Assembly (NCBI GenBank): GCA_036498205.1
Contig: DASXIC010000042.1
Coordinates: 1-64,000 of the forward strand
DNA: 64,000 bases
Reading direction: 5' to 3'
From: AV69 sp036498205
GTDB taxonomy: Bacteria > Verrucomicrobiota > Verrucomicrobiia > Chthoniobacterales > UBA10450
The notes under the pieces were generated by a model, which worked only from the letters and a program-made list of their open reading frames with translations, ran no database searches and was not told the DNA's origin. Made by a program: the position numbers and the translations under genes. Below, one piece after another: positions 15,657 through 24,558 of this stretch (positions are counted from its first letter, which is position 1; every line of letters begins with the position of its first letter).

Positions 15657-16520
15657 TTATTGGCCAAGCGCCATCTGCGCCGTCGCGATCTCAAGCAGCT
15701 CGGTGGTGATGCTGGCCTGCCGCATCTTGTTATATTCGAGCGTTAGATCTTTGATAAATTGCAGTGCGTTGTCGGTGGCGTTCTTCATTGCCACCATGCG
15801 CGCACTGTGCTCGGAGGCGCGTGCGTCCAGGATCATCTGATAAACCTGGTACTGGATATAATACGGCAGCATCGCATCCAGGACCTGTTCCGCTGTCGGC
15901 TCGAAGATGTAACCAAGCATCGGGTCGGTCCCGTTCTGCTTCTGCTCTTTCCCCAAATCGAACGGACTGATCGGGAGCAAGGTCTCCGCCGTCGGTCGCT
16001 GATTGATGGTGTTGATGAAATGCGTGAAAAGCACGGAAACCTTGTCCACCTCGCCGGCGAGAAATTTCTCTATCGCAAAATTGGCGATCGGTTTGGTCTC
16101 GACGAACGAAGGCGAGTCTTTCAATTCGAAGTCGGCCAGCAACTCACGTTTTGTGCGCGCGAGAAATTGACGCGCTTTTCGCCCAGCGACGACATATCCG
16201 GTTTTCGTCGCATCGAAGCGTGCTGCCTCGCGCAGTAAGTTCGTATTCAGCGCGCCGGCCAGCCCCTTGTCAGTGCTAATGACGATCACCAGTTCCTTCT
16301 TCACCTCACGTACTTGAAGCAGAGGATGCAGTTTGGCGTCGGTCCGCTGCTGCAATGAAACGAAGACTTTATTCATCACTGTCGCATACGGCCGACCGGC
16401 AAGCGCGCGTTGCTGTGCACGACGCATCTTCGATGCGGCCACCATCTGCATCGCCTTTGTGATCTGCGCCGTATTTCGGATCGATTTGATCCGGCGCCGA
16501 ATATCCTGTGTCTTCGCCAT
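15657..16520 (-). CDS. atpG: ATP synthase gamma subunit
   Basis: The central stalk rotor of 287 residues. Conserved N-terminal helix RRRIKSIRNTAQITKAMQMVAASKMRRAQ and C-terminal helix ASEHSARMVAMKNATDNA near the end. Couples rotation of the c-ring to the catalytic sites. Located between atpA and atpD as usual. Confidence 0.95.
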   Translation of the reverse strand: MAKTQDIRRRIKSIRNTAQITKAMQMVAASKMRRAQQRALAGRPYATVMNKVFVSLQQRTDAKLHPLLQVREVKKELVIVISTDKGLAGALNTNLLREAARFDATKTGYVVAGRKARQFLARTKRELLADFELKDSPSFVETKPIANFAIEKFLAGEVDKVSVLFTHFINTINQRPTAETLLPISPFDLGKEQKQNGTDPMLGYIFEPTAEQVLDAMLPYYIQYQVYQMILDARASEHSARMVAMKNATDNALQFIKDLTLEYNKMRQASITTELLEIATAQMALGQ

Positions 16521-16533
16521 TGGCCGTTTGTCG

Positions 16534-18072
16534 TTAGCCGACAGGCTTGGTTGCCACGAATTCTTCCAGAGTCGCTTTTAAATTCCCTTCCAACTCGGGA
16601 TCGAGCTGCTTCTTTTCGCGGACCGCGGCGAGTAGCGATTCCTTTCGTGTTTCCAGGAAATCCTGCAGTTTATTCTGAAACTCCTTCACCCGATCCACTG
16701 GCACGGAATCGAGAAATCCATTCTGCATGGCCCACATCACCGCCACCTGGAGCTCCACTGGCAGGGGATTGTATTGTTTTTGCTTAAAGAGTTCGACAAT
16801 CCGCTGACCGCGATCAAGGCGTGCCTTGGTCGCGGCGTCCAAGTCCGAACCGAACTGGGCAAAGGCGGCGAGTTCCCGGAATTGCGCAAGGTCGAGCTTC
16901 ACCTTACCGGCGACCTGCTTAATGGCCTTGATTTGGGCAGCCGAACCTACCCGGCTGACGGATAGACCCACCGAGATCGCCGGACGTATCCCCTGATAGA
17001 ACAGATCCGTCTCCAGATAAATTTGCCCATCGGTTATGGAGATGACGTTTGTCGGGATGTAGGCCGAGACGTCACCGGCCTGTGTCTCGATAATTGGAAG
17101 GGCGGTCAACGAGCCTCCGCCCGCCGCCTCTGTCACGCGCGCCGCGCGCTCAAGAAGGCGGGAATGCAAATAGAAAACGTCTCCCGGATAGGCTTCACGA
17201 CCCGACGGCCGTTTTAAGACGAGAGAAACCTGGCGATAAGCGACCGCGTGCTTCGACAAGTCGTCATAGATGATGAGCGCATCCATCCCATGGTCCATGA
17301 ACCATTCTCCCATTGCAGCTCCCGCAAACGGGGCAAGATATTGGTTTGTCGCCGTGTCCGATGCTGGCGCGGAAATGATCGTTGTATATGGCATCGCGCC
17401 GGCTTTTTCTAAAACACCGAGCGCACGTGCGACGTTGGAATTCTTCTGACCGATAGCAACGTAAATGCAATAAAGCGGCCGATGATCTTTCAAGCGACCT
17501 TCCTCCGCAGCCTTGTTTAACCGCGCCTGGCTGATGATCGTGTCCAGCGCAATCGTCGATTTACCCGTCGCCCGATCACCGATAATCAATTCGCGCTGGC
17601 CGCGCCCGATCGGAATCATCGCGTCAATCGCCATGATTCCGGTTTGAACCGGCTCGCTCACGCTACGCCGTTTGATAATTCCGGGAGCGATCTTCTCTAC
17701 CGGATAGAAAGTCTCGGCCTTGACCGGACCTTTGCCGTCGAGTGGCTGGCCGAGCGTATTAACAACCCGCCCCAGCAAAGCTTTGCCTACTGGCACCTGG
17801 AGGAGTTTGCCGGTGGTACGGACTTCATCGCCTTCAGACACGTTGACATTGTCGCCGAGAAGAATCGCGCCGACTTCAGTTTCCTCAAGGTTAAGCGCGA
17901 GACCATAAACGTCGTTTTGAAACTCGATCATTTCGTTCAGCATCACATCGCTTAAGCCCTCTATGCGGGCGACTCCGTCTCCGGTTTCTCGAACAACACC
18001 GACGTTACTTTTGGTCGTCGATGTTTTTAGACCGGCAATCTTTGTTTCGATTTCTTCAAGTATGCTGTTCAT
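16534..18072 (-). CDS. atpA: ATP synthase alpha subunit
   Basis: 512 residues, full length. The N-terminal helix binds delta, and the P-loop GDRATGKS is near residue 170. The conserved RPAISVGLSVSRVGSAAQ motif is near 364-381. A non-catalytic nucleotide-binding F1 subunit. Confidence 0.97.
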   Translation of the reverse strand: MNSILEEIETKIAGLKTSTTKSNVGVVRETGDGVARIEGLSDVMLNEMIEFQNDVYGLALNLEETEVGAILLGDNVNVSEGDEVRTTGKLLQVPVGKALLGRVVNTLGQPLDGKGPVKAETFYPVEKIAPGIIKRRSVSEPVQTGIMAIDAMIPIGRGQRELIIGDRATGKSTIALDTIISQARLNKAAEEGRLKDHRPLYCIYVAIGQKNSNVARALGVLEKAGAMPYTTIISAPASDTATNQYLAPFAGAAMGEWFMDHGMDALIIYDDLSKHAVAYRQVSLVLKRPSGREAYPGDVFYLHSRLLERAARVTEAAGGGSLTALPIIETQAGDVSAYIPTNVISITDGQIYLETDLFYQGIRPAISVGLSVSRVGSAAQIKAIKQVAGKVKLDLAQFRELAAFAQFGSDLDAATKARLDRGQRIVELFKQKQYNPLPVELQVAVMWAMQNGFLDSVPVDRVKEFQNKLQDFLETRKESLLAAVREKKQLDPELEGNLKATLEEFVATKPVG

Positions 18073-18084
18073 GGTTTTTGTTTA

Positions 18085-18477
18085 TCAAAGTTGCTGCTGC
18101 AATCGCTCGAGACGATTGCGCACGCTGCTGTCCCACACGTCGCTACCAACGCGAATTTTCATCCCCCCGAGCAAGGCGGGATTGACGACGAACTCGGAAG
18201 TCAGATCCGTCCCGTAACGCTTCTTCAGGTTGCCGACGATCTGAGATCCCACGTTCGAATTCAAGGGCGTCGCGGTCTCAATACGCGCATGCCGTTTCTC
18301 CGCCTCCAGACGGAGGAGACGTTTGTAATAATCCAGGATCTTAATGTAACTCCGCGGTTTCTTGGTCAGAACGGAGTCGACTACCGACACCACTCGACCC
18401 TGGTCGAGCTGATTATCGGTGAAACTCGCGCGCAATAGTTCGCGCGCAATTTGCCGCACCTCCTTTGAAACACGCAT
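18085..18477 (-). CDS. atpH: ATP synthase delta subunit, unusually short
   Basis: 130 residues compared with about 175-185 in most bacteria. The C-terminal half is clearly family-like (ATPLNS, NPALLGGMKIRVGSDVWDSSVRNRLERL), while the N-terminal alpha domain that binds the alpha subunit is about 45 residues shorter. Both neighbours are tightly packed (9 and 12 bases), so the gene is not cut by an insertion; a start further upstream would run into atpF. Confidence 0.88.
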   Translation of the reverse strand: MRVSKEVRQIARELLRASFTDNQLDQGRVVSVVDSVLTKKPRSYIKILDYYKRLLRLEAEKRHARIETATPLNSNVGSQIVGNLKKRYGTDLTSEFVVNPALLGGMKIRVGSDVWDSSVRNRLERLQQQL

Positions 18478-18486
18478 TCTCTTGGA

Positions 18487-19026
18487 TTACGCGATCTGGC
18501 GCGTCGCCTCCTCCTGGAGCCGTTTTTGATCGTCCGGCGTCAACACCTTACCCGTCACCTTCGCTGTCGTATCGACGACGAGCCGGCCGAGCTCCCGCTT
18601 CAACTGCGACATTGTGCGCTCATGCTCGATCGCGCTGGCTTCGCGGGCTTTAGCTACGATTTGTTCCGCGGCCGCAATTGCTTCCTGCTGCTTGCGCTCA
18701 GCCAGAATGCCGCTGCTGGCGCGCGCTTCGTCGATCATTTTTTGCGCTTCGGCATTCGCTTTTGCCAGAATCTCAGCGTGTCGTTGTTCCGCTTCCGCCA
18801 GCTGTTGCTTGATCTTTTCCGCGTTCAATTGCGCCTGCGCAATTTGATCACGGCGCTGATGAAGCACAGCAAGGATCGGTTTATAGGCAAATACCCGCAG
18901 GGCAATCATGACGATGACGAAGCTGATCACCTGCGAAAGGAAGAGCCACGGATTCCAGCCGAAGGTCTCGACCGTATCCCGCACGATATCGCCCGCTCCC
19001 GCAGCAGCCAAATACATCGGCATCAT
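18487..19026 (-). CDS. atpF: ATP synthase b subunit
   Basis: 179 residues with one N-terminal membrane helix (about 28-48, LFLSQVISFVIVMIALRVFAY). A long amphipathic Ala/Glu/Gln-rich coiled coil follows (about 55-160), forming the peripheral stalk. ATGs at residues 1, 2 and 4 make the exact start uncertain. Only a single b gene is present; no b-prime is seen. Confidence 0.93.
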   Translation of the reverse strand: MMPMYLAAAGAGDIVRDTVETFGWNPWLFLSQVISFVIVMIALRVFAYKPILAVLHQRRDQIAQAQLNAEKIKQQLAEAEQRHAEILAKANAEAQKMIDEARASSGILAERKQQEAIAAAEQIVAKAREASAIEHERTMSQLKRELGRLVVDTTAKVTGKVLTPDDQKRLQEEATRQIA

Positions 19027-19035
19027 AAGCGACTG

Positions 19036-19248
19036 CTACTTTACGAGGAAGAGCGCGTAGAACACGATTGCTTCGGTAAATGCGATGGCGAGAATTGCCT
19101 GCACCAGAATTGGTGTCGCCGCCCCCGGGTTACGCCCGACTGCTGAGGCTGCGCCCATTCCAATAAGGCCAACGCCGATCGCCGAGCCAAGCGCGGCAAG
19201 CCCGACGTGAATGCTTCCGCCAATTTCTGCCAATAGTGGTATTATCAT
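19036..19248 (-). CDS. atpE: ATP synthase c subunit
   Basis: 70 residues forming two membrane helices joined by the RNPGA loop (39-43). The ion-carrying carboxylate is E59 in AFTEAIVFYAL. The residue after E59 is alanine and there is no helix 1 Gln or helix 2 Ser/Thr pair characteristic of sodium-binding c-rings, so proton coupling is predicted. Confidence 0.96.
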   Translation of the reverse strand: MIIPLLAEIGGSIHVGLAALGSAIGVGLIGMGAASAVGRNPGAATPILVQAILAIAFTEAIVFYALFLVK

Positions 19249-19313
19249 TTTGTTTTTCTTTGTTGTTTCTCTTAACGGCCTCCGCGGGAACCACGGTCAT
19301 AGCCGCCAAATTT

Positions 19314-20270
19314 TTAGTGATGCGATTCGTGTCCCGGCTCGTGTTGCGCGATCAAAAGGGTGAACACTGCCGTCAAAAGCATAAAGACAAGCGCTTGAAC
19401 CAGGCCGACCAGCAGTTCCATAAAGTAAAACGGGATCGGAATCAGCCAGGAAAGCGATGGGACGAGATTAGCCATTGATTCGAGCATGTTTTCCCCGGCG
19501 TAAATATTGCCGAACAAACGGAAGCTTAGGGAAATCGGGCGGAACAAAATAGAAACGATTTCGAGAAGGCCTACGAGAAAGAAAATAATCACCATCAGCA
19601 CTTTCAACGCGCCGGAGGTTTCGCCTTTAGGCCCGAACAAATGTTTGATTACCCCGCCCACGCCGTTGGCTTGGATGGCCCAGACGATCCACAAAACGAA
19701 AAAGACCGCCGCCATCGCGAATGTCATATTGAGATCGGCGTTCGCCCCGCGAAGCAATGGGCGATCAACATGAAACGCGCCAGTGGCGAGGTCGCGATGG
19801 CCCCAGCCGATTGTCCCTACCCCAGGAACCAATCCAGCCCAATTCGTGAACAGGATGAAAATAAAAATAGTGGCGAAAAACCAAAAGGTTTTCCTGACCA
19901 GATCGCTCCCAATGATGCTCTCCAAAAAGTTGTAGAGACTTTCCACCAGCCATTCCCAAAAATTCTGCGCTCCGCTGGGCACCGGCTTAAGATTTCGGGT
20001 CGCTATTTGTGCGAAAATAATGACCGCGATCGCTACAATCCAGGAAACCAGCATCGAATTGGTCACGGTCAGTTTTCCGAGTTGGAACAGAGCGGTAGGC
20101 TTCAGCGGAAGTGATTCCTCCGTCTCCGCCGCCATTAAAGCGGGCGCCAGACCAACCAAAGCAAAGCCGAACAGCGCGATAATCGCTGACCTCATTCGAA
20201 AAAAACAGCGGTGGCGTGACATGAGATTTTGCAAGCGAAAACCCAATCTTACCTGAGGCGGACCAGCCAT
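19314..20270 (-). CDS. atpB: ATP synthase a subunit with signal-like N-terminal extension
   Basis: The stator channel subunit. The essential arginine is in SLSFRLFGNIYAGENML. Up to 318 residues. Three starts are possible: 20270 (GAGG five bases upstream), 20222, and 20195, from which MRSAIIALFGFALVGLAPALMAA reads as a signal peptide or extra helix before the family core. No atpI lies upstream; the first gene in that direction is an unrelated glycosyltransferase. This is the first gene of the eight-gene atp operon. Confidence 0.94.
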   Translation of the reverse strand: MAGPPQVRLGFRLQNLMSRHRCFFRMRSAIIALFGFALVGLAPALMAAETEESLPLKPTALFQLGKLTVTNSMLVSWIVAIAVIIFAQIATRNLKPVPSGAQNFWEWLVESLYNFLESIIGSDLVRKTFWFFATIFIFILFTNWAGLVPGVGTIGWGHRDLATGAFHVDRPLLRGANADLNMTFAMAAVFFVLWIVWAIQANGVGGVIKHLFGPKGETSGALKVLMVIIFFLVGLLEIVSILFRPISLSFRLFGNIYAGENMLESMANLVPSLSWLIPIPFYFMELLVGLVQALVFMLLTAVFTLLIAQHEPGHESHH

Positions 20271-20338
20271 GACGGCCTCACCCTCGCCCCCGGGGCGCTT
20301 GCGGCGCTTACCAAAGCCGTTTTTGCAGCGAAGACAAG

Positions 20339-21565
20339 TTATTTTGCCACCGCTTCTTCTATTAGCGGCGCAGATATTTGAGCGGTCGCGTTTCGCCTGG
20401 CCAGCTCACGTGTGGAACGGGACGATATGACCTCTTCGTAGGTTTGCTCGAGATCGTGGATTGTCCGGGTCTGATCGAAATTCTCCGCCACAGCATCCCG
20501 CGCCGCCCTGCTGCAGCGGGCATAGAGCTCAGGTGAATTGGCCAGGGCGACCATGGATCGCCCGAGATTTTCCCAATCCTGTTCGTCGCTCAAAAAACCG
20601 CTGACGTTTTCGCTTACCGCTTCGGGTATCCCGCCATGTCTCGTCGCGATCACGGGCAGCCCGGTTGCCATGGCCTCGAGGATGGAATTGGGGACTCCCT
20701 CCTGGTTCTCGTCCGGCGGCGTCTCGCTTGGATGAATAAAAATGTGGGAATGCTCGTAGAGCCAACGCAAATCTTTCTGGCTGAGAAAACCGCAGAAGTG
20801 AACCCTCGACGCTATGTTGAGTCGCTGTGCCAGGGCTTCGAGCTCCGGCTGAAGGGGACCTTTTCCCGCAATCACAAATTCAGAGTTCGGGTATTTTGTG
20901 GCGAAAACCGCAAAGGCTCGAATTGCCGAAGCGACCCCTTTCTTGTCGATAAGACGGCAGGCTTGCAGAATTCGCCAGGCATTCCCGCGCGGCGGGTCGC
21001 GGTGTGTAAACGGAAATTCTTCCAATGGAATGCCAGTACGATTGATTCGGATTTTCTCCGGCGCACAGCCGAACTTGATCAATCGATCAGCAAGGGAATG
21101 CGAACGCGCCAACACCACCGGAACCGAGTCGAACAATATTCGCAGCTTGCCCGGATAATTGTCGATTTTCGGATTCTTCGCCAGATCGAATCCGTGAAAA
21201 GAGACCACGCACGGCCGGTTCCATTCCCGAATGAAGGGCAGCAAATGCACGCCAGTATGGCCGAAGTAAATATGCATCATGTCCGCGTGGCGCCGGCCAA
21301 GAATGGAAACCAACAGTTGATGTTCGCCTCGATAAATCAGGGGGGGACGCCGTTCGATGAATTTCATCCAGCCATGGCGCAAGAGATTTGTGTGGGGGCG
21401 CGGAATTACTTCAATATCCTCAAACGGGAACCGAGAGGCGTTCTCCACTTTCTTTGTCATGACGAAAGTGTTTACCCGGCGGAGTGAGGCTACCTGCCGG
21501 TAGACATGCAGCATTTCCGACTTCAAAAATGTACTGCAATAACTGGCGACAACCGGTTTACCCAT
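20339..21565 (-). CDS. GT4-family glycosyltransferase
   Basis: 408 residues with the two-domain GT-B layout of family GT4. The C-terminal half shows ACRLIDKKGVASAIRAFA, the nucleotide-sugar binding EGVPNSILEAMATGLPVIATRHGG (with the E-x7-E pattern), and a mid-region HGFDLAKNP. Sequence style is that of colanic acid/exopolysaccharide transferases. Sugar donor and acceptor unknown. It is 69 bases upstream of atpB in the same direction and 47 bases downstream of obg. Confidence 0.88.
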   Translation of the reverse strand: MGKPVVASYCSTFLKSEMLHVYRQVASLRRVNTFVMTKKVENASRFPFEDIEVIPRPHTNLLRHGWMKFIERRPPLIYRGEHQLLVSILGRRHADMMHIYFGHTGVHLLPFIREWNRPCVVSFHGFDLAKNPKIDNYPGKLRILFDSVPVVLARSHSLADRLIKFGCAPEKIRINRTGIPLEEFPFTHRDPPRGNAWRILQACRLIDKKGVASAIRAFAVFATKYPNSEFVIAGKGPLQPELEALAQRLNIASRVHFCGFLSQKDLRWLYEHSHIFIHPSETPPDENQEGVPNSILEAMATGLPVIATRHGGIPEAVSENVSGFLSDEQDWENLGRSMVALANSPELYARCSRAARDAVAENFDQTRTIHDLEQTYEEVISSRSTRELARRNATAQISAPLIEEAVAK

Positions 21566-21611
21566 GGCGGAAGCGCTGAGTTTGTGTGAGGTGGAGCACC
21601 TTGTCTAATGC

Positions 21612-22715
21612 TTAATCGTTCGCCGAAGTTAAATTCGCTTCATCCCACCTGGCAACCACCGGTTGTATAGGAATCGAAGAATCCAGTAAATCTTTCAATT
21701 GTTCCATCCCCTGCCCCGCTTTGCCTGAGACCGGCGCGACCGTCAGCTGCGGAAACCGCACTCGGAACTGAACCAGATTTTCATTCGCCCCGGCCAAATC
21801 CATTTTATTAGCTACCACAAGCCATGGCTTTTGGGAAAGGCGGGCATCGTATAAATCAATTTCACGCCTGAGAGATTCGAAGTCCGCAATCGGACTCCGG
21901 CCTTCGCTTCCAGCCATATCCAAAACAAAGATCAACAACCCACAGCGAGTAATGTGCCTGAGGAAATCGTGTCCCAGCCCCAAATTGCGATGAGCACCCT
22001 CGATCAAACCAGGGATATCTGCCACCGTCACCCGGCGATAACCGCCCAGTTCCACCACTCCGATCACGGGATGCAGTGTCGTGAATGGATACGCTGCCAC
22101 CTTTGGTTGCGCCCCGGACAACTGCCGGAGCAGGGTTGACTTGCCCGCGTTCGGATAGCCGACCAATGCGGCGTCGGCAATGGTTCTCAGCTCAAGAAAA
22201 AAATAACCGCTCTCCCCTTCCCCTCCCTCGGTATACTCGCGGGGGGCCCGGTTCCGAGAGCTCTTAAAATGCACGTTGCCTTTCCCGCCGGCGCCCCCGC
22301 GAACGAGGAGGAATTCTTCCCCATCGTGCGTCAGGTCCGCAATCTCCTCGCCCGCTTCCAATCGCGTCAGGTGAGCGTCCTCTTTCTCCACAACACTTGA
22401 ACCGCCTTCCTCGGCCGGGATCGCGCGGTAAACAATCGTTCCGATTGGTACGGCAATCGTTTTCTGCGGCGCCCCCTTCCCATGCATCTTCTTCCCCTGT
22501 CCATGCTCCCCGCTTTTTGCCCTGATAATTGGTTCGTAAAATAGACCGGCTAGATGGTCGGTGTGCTGATCGGCACGCAAAACGATGTCACCGCCGCGTC
22601 CGCCATCGCCTCCATCCGGTCCACCCTTCGGGACAAATTTTTCCCGGCGAAAGCTTACGCATCCGCGCCCGCCATTGCCTGCCTGGGCAAAAACCCGGAT
22701 CCGGTCTACGAACAT
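21612..22715 (-). CDS. obg: Obg/CgtA GTPase
   Basis: A ribosome-associated essential GTPase of 367 residues. The N-terminal glycine-rich Obg domain (VPKGGPDGGDGGRGGDI) is followed by the G domain with G1 GYPNAGKST, switch TTLHP, G3 DIPGL and G4 NKMD. The usual upstream partners rplU and rpmA are absent here. No C-terminal OCT domain is seen. Confidence 0.95.
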   Translation of the reverse strand: MFVDRIRVFAQAGNGGRGCVSFRREKFVPKGGPDGGDGGRGGDIVLRADQHTDHLAGLFYEPIIRAKSGEHGQGKKMHGKGAPQKTIAVPIGTIVYRAIPAEEGGSSVVEKEDAHLTRLEAGEEIADLTHDGEEFLLVRGGAGGKGNVHFKSSRNRAPREYTEGGEGESGYFFLELRTIADAALVGYPNAGKSTLLRQLSGAQPKVAAYPFTTLHPVIGVVELGGYRRVTVADIPGLIEGAHRNLGLGHDFLRHITRCGLLIFVLDMAGSEGRSPIADFESLRREIDLYDARLSQKPWLVVANKMDLAGANENLVQFRVRFPQLTVAPVSGKAGQGMEQLKDLLDSSIPIQPVVARWDEANLTSAND

Positions 22716-22857
22716 GCGCGACTATACTGTGCCTTGGCACTATTTCGCCCTTGTCCTTCGTTCGATAGAGATAAGATCTCAGATTTTTCGAGATGACCCA
22801 CAGCGAACACTGCGAAAAGATCGACCAGGGAGTTGAACTTCCACAGTCGCCGAGCCG

Positions 22858-24063
22858 CTATGCAGTGACGAGCGACTCGTAAAGCTTTTTCGTTTCCTGC
22901 GCGATTGCGCGCCAACTGAATTTCTTCTCGGCCCGCTGCCGCCCCGCTTTTCCGAAGCGCTCGCGCAATTCCTCGTTTCGCATTAGCAGGTTAATTTTTT
23001 CAGCCAGGTCCCGGGCGAACTTTTCAGGATGCAACGGTTCAAACGGACTTTCCTTCATTTGCTCTAGCGGAACGAGAAATCCGGTTTCGCCGTCGACGAC
23101 GACTTCTTTGATTCCACCGACAGCGCTGGCGACAACAGCCGTTTCGCACGCCATTGCTTCAAGATTGATGATGCCAAAGGGCTCATAAATCGAGGGGCAA
23201 CAAAAGACCGCGGCGCTCGAGTAAAGCTGAATGATACTTGGCCGATCGAGCATTCGGTCGATCCAGATTACTCCCTCCCGCAATTTTTGTGCGCGTTCGA
23301 CTGCACTCTTCATCTCTTCCGCGATTTCTTTTGTGTCCGGAGCGCCGGCACAGAGCACGATTTGGAAATCCTTCTCCATGAAATCGACTGCGCGAACCAG
23401 ATGAATGATCCCTTTTTGTCGCGTAATCCGGCCGACAAAAAGGAGGAATGGCCTGGCCGGGTCGATTCCGAATTTTCGCAGGACATCGTCGGCAGGCGTC
23501 GGTTTATATTCGTCCAGGTCAATGCCGTTGTAGATCACGTGAACACGTTCTCGGCGCACATTGAACAGGCGTTCAATATCCTGCCTGGTTTCATCCGAAA
23601 CCGCGATCACAGCATCAGCCATTTCAAGCGCGGTTTTCTCGAGCCAGAGGGTGAAATCGTAGCCGCCGGCCAGTTGCTCGCGCTTCCATGGGCGGAGGGG
23701 CTCAAGCGAATGAACGGTGATGACGAGCGGGATGCCATAATTTTGCCGGGCAAGAATCCCACCCCAATGGCTGTACCAGGTATGACAATGCACGATCTGG
23801 GCATCGATTCCCGCCGTATTGAATTTGGTGCAGCGCTCAACTGCGCCAAAAGTGGAACGGAGTTCTTTCGGGCATTTCCAATCGGTCGCATCGACCTCAA
23901 AGCCGCGAACGGTCAGATTGCCCGATGTAAGGTTCTGGTTACCAAAACAGCGAACCTCCACCGGCATCAGCTTGGACACCTCGCGCGACAAATATTCCAC
24001 GTGGACACCCGCACCTCCATAGGTGTGAGGCGGATATTCGTTAGTAAGGATAAGAGCCTTCAC
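22858..24063 (-). CDS. glgM: GT4 glycogen synthase-type enzyme (GlgM/GlgA actinobacterial class)
   Basis: 401 residues beginning ILTNEYPPHTYGGAGVHVEYLSREV, the hallmark of the actinobacterial-type glycogen synthase family, whose characterised members make alpha-maltose-1-phosphate from ADP-glucose. The C-terminal domain shows LFVGRITRQKG and YEPFGIINLEAMACETAVVASAVGG. No glgE or glgC lies nearby, so the pathway cannot be assigned from context. Confidence 0.85.
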   Translation of the reverse strand: MKALILTNEYPPHTYGGAGVHVEYLSREVSKLMPVEVRCFGNQNLTSGNLTVRGFEVDATDWKCPKELRSTFGAVERCTKFNTAGIDAQIVHCHTWYSHWGGILARQNYGIPLVITVHSLEPLRPWKREQLAGGYDFTLWLEKTALEMADAVIAVSDETRQDIERLFNVRRERVHVIYNGIDLDEYKPTPADDVLRKFGIDPARPFLLFVGRITRQKGIIHLVRAVDFMEKDFQIVLCAGAPDTKEIAEEMKSAVERAQKLREGVIWIDRMLDRPSIIQLYSSAAVFCCPSIYEPFGIINLEAMACETAVVASAVGGIKEVVVDGETGFLVPLEQMKESPFEPLHPEKFARDLAEKINLLMRNEELRERFGKAGRQRAEKKFSWRAIAQETKKLYESLVTA

Positions 24064-24122
24064 CCAGGGTTTCTACTAGTCGTGCGCGCAAGGCAGAGCA
24101 AGCACCCGCGTTCAGAGACCTT

Positions 24123-24548
24123 TTATTTGTCCGCGCGCAACAGAAGCACGGGAATTTCAACGGCATGCCGAACTTTGTCCGCTGTCGCCCCATAGAGAAT
24201 ATCGCTGACGAATCGATGACCGTGCGTAGACATTGCGATCAGGTCGACATCATGCGTCTCGGCCAGTTTAATAATTTCATGGGACGGCTCACCCAGTGCG
24301 AGAACTGCCTCGCAAGAAAAACCCTCGTCGGTCAGTTCGCGATACCTCTTTTCCAAATAAGCACGGTCCTGCTTCATCTCTTCACTTTCGGCGAGTTTGA
24401 GCTGGTCGAAATTCCGCGCCACCCAGCCATCCGCGACATGGACTAGAAGAAGTTTCGCCCCGGTCAGCCGGGCCAGAAGCTTGATATGGTTCAAAATCGT
24501 CTCATCCGCTGGGCTGTTCTCGAGGGGAACGAGAATGTGATGATACAT
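24123..24548 (-). CDS. Universal stress protein (UspA family)
   Basis: 141 residues, a single Usp domain. N-terminal HILVPLENSPADETILNH and the C-terminal ATP-binding signature MSTHGHRFVSDILYGATADKV are present. It starts 10 bases after the mntH stop in the same direction, so it is probably cotranscribed and under the same manganese control; that link is inferred. Confidence 0.9.
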   Translation of the reverse strand: MYHHILVPLENSPADETILNHIKLLARLTGAKLLLVHVADGWVARNFDQLKLAESEEMKQDRAYLEKRYRELTDEGFSCEAVLALGEPSHEIIKLAETHDVDLIAMSTHGHRFVSDILYGATADKVRHAVEIPVLLLRADK

Positions 24549-24558
24549 CGCCTCGGGC

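Noticed and set aside
20636..21487. 283-codon frame antisense to the GT4 gene
   Set aside because: Shadow of a well-supported glycosyltransferase; no ribosome site or domain.
23287..24195. 302-codon frame antisense to the glycogen synthase-type gene
   Set aside because: Lies opposite a clear GT4 enzyme with conserved motifs; no recognisable domain of its own.
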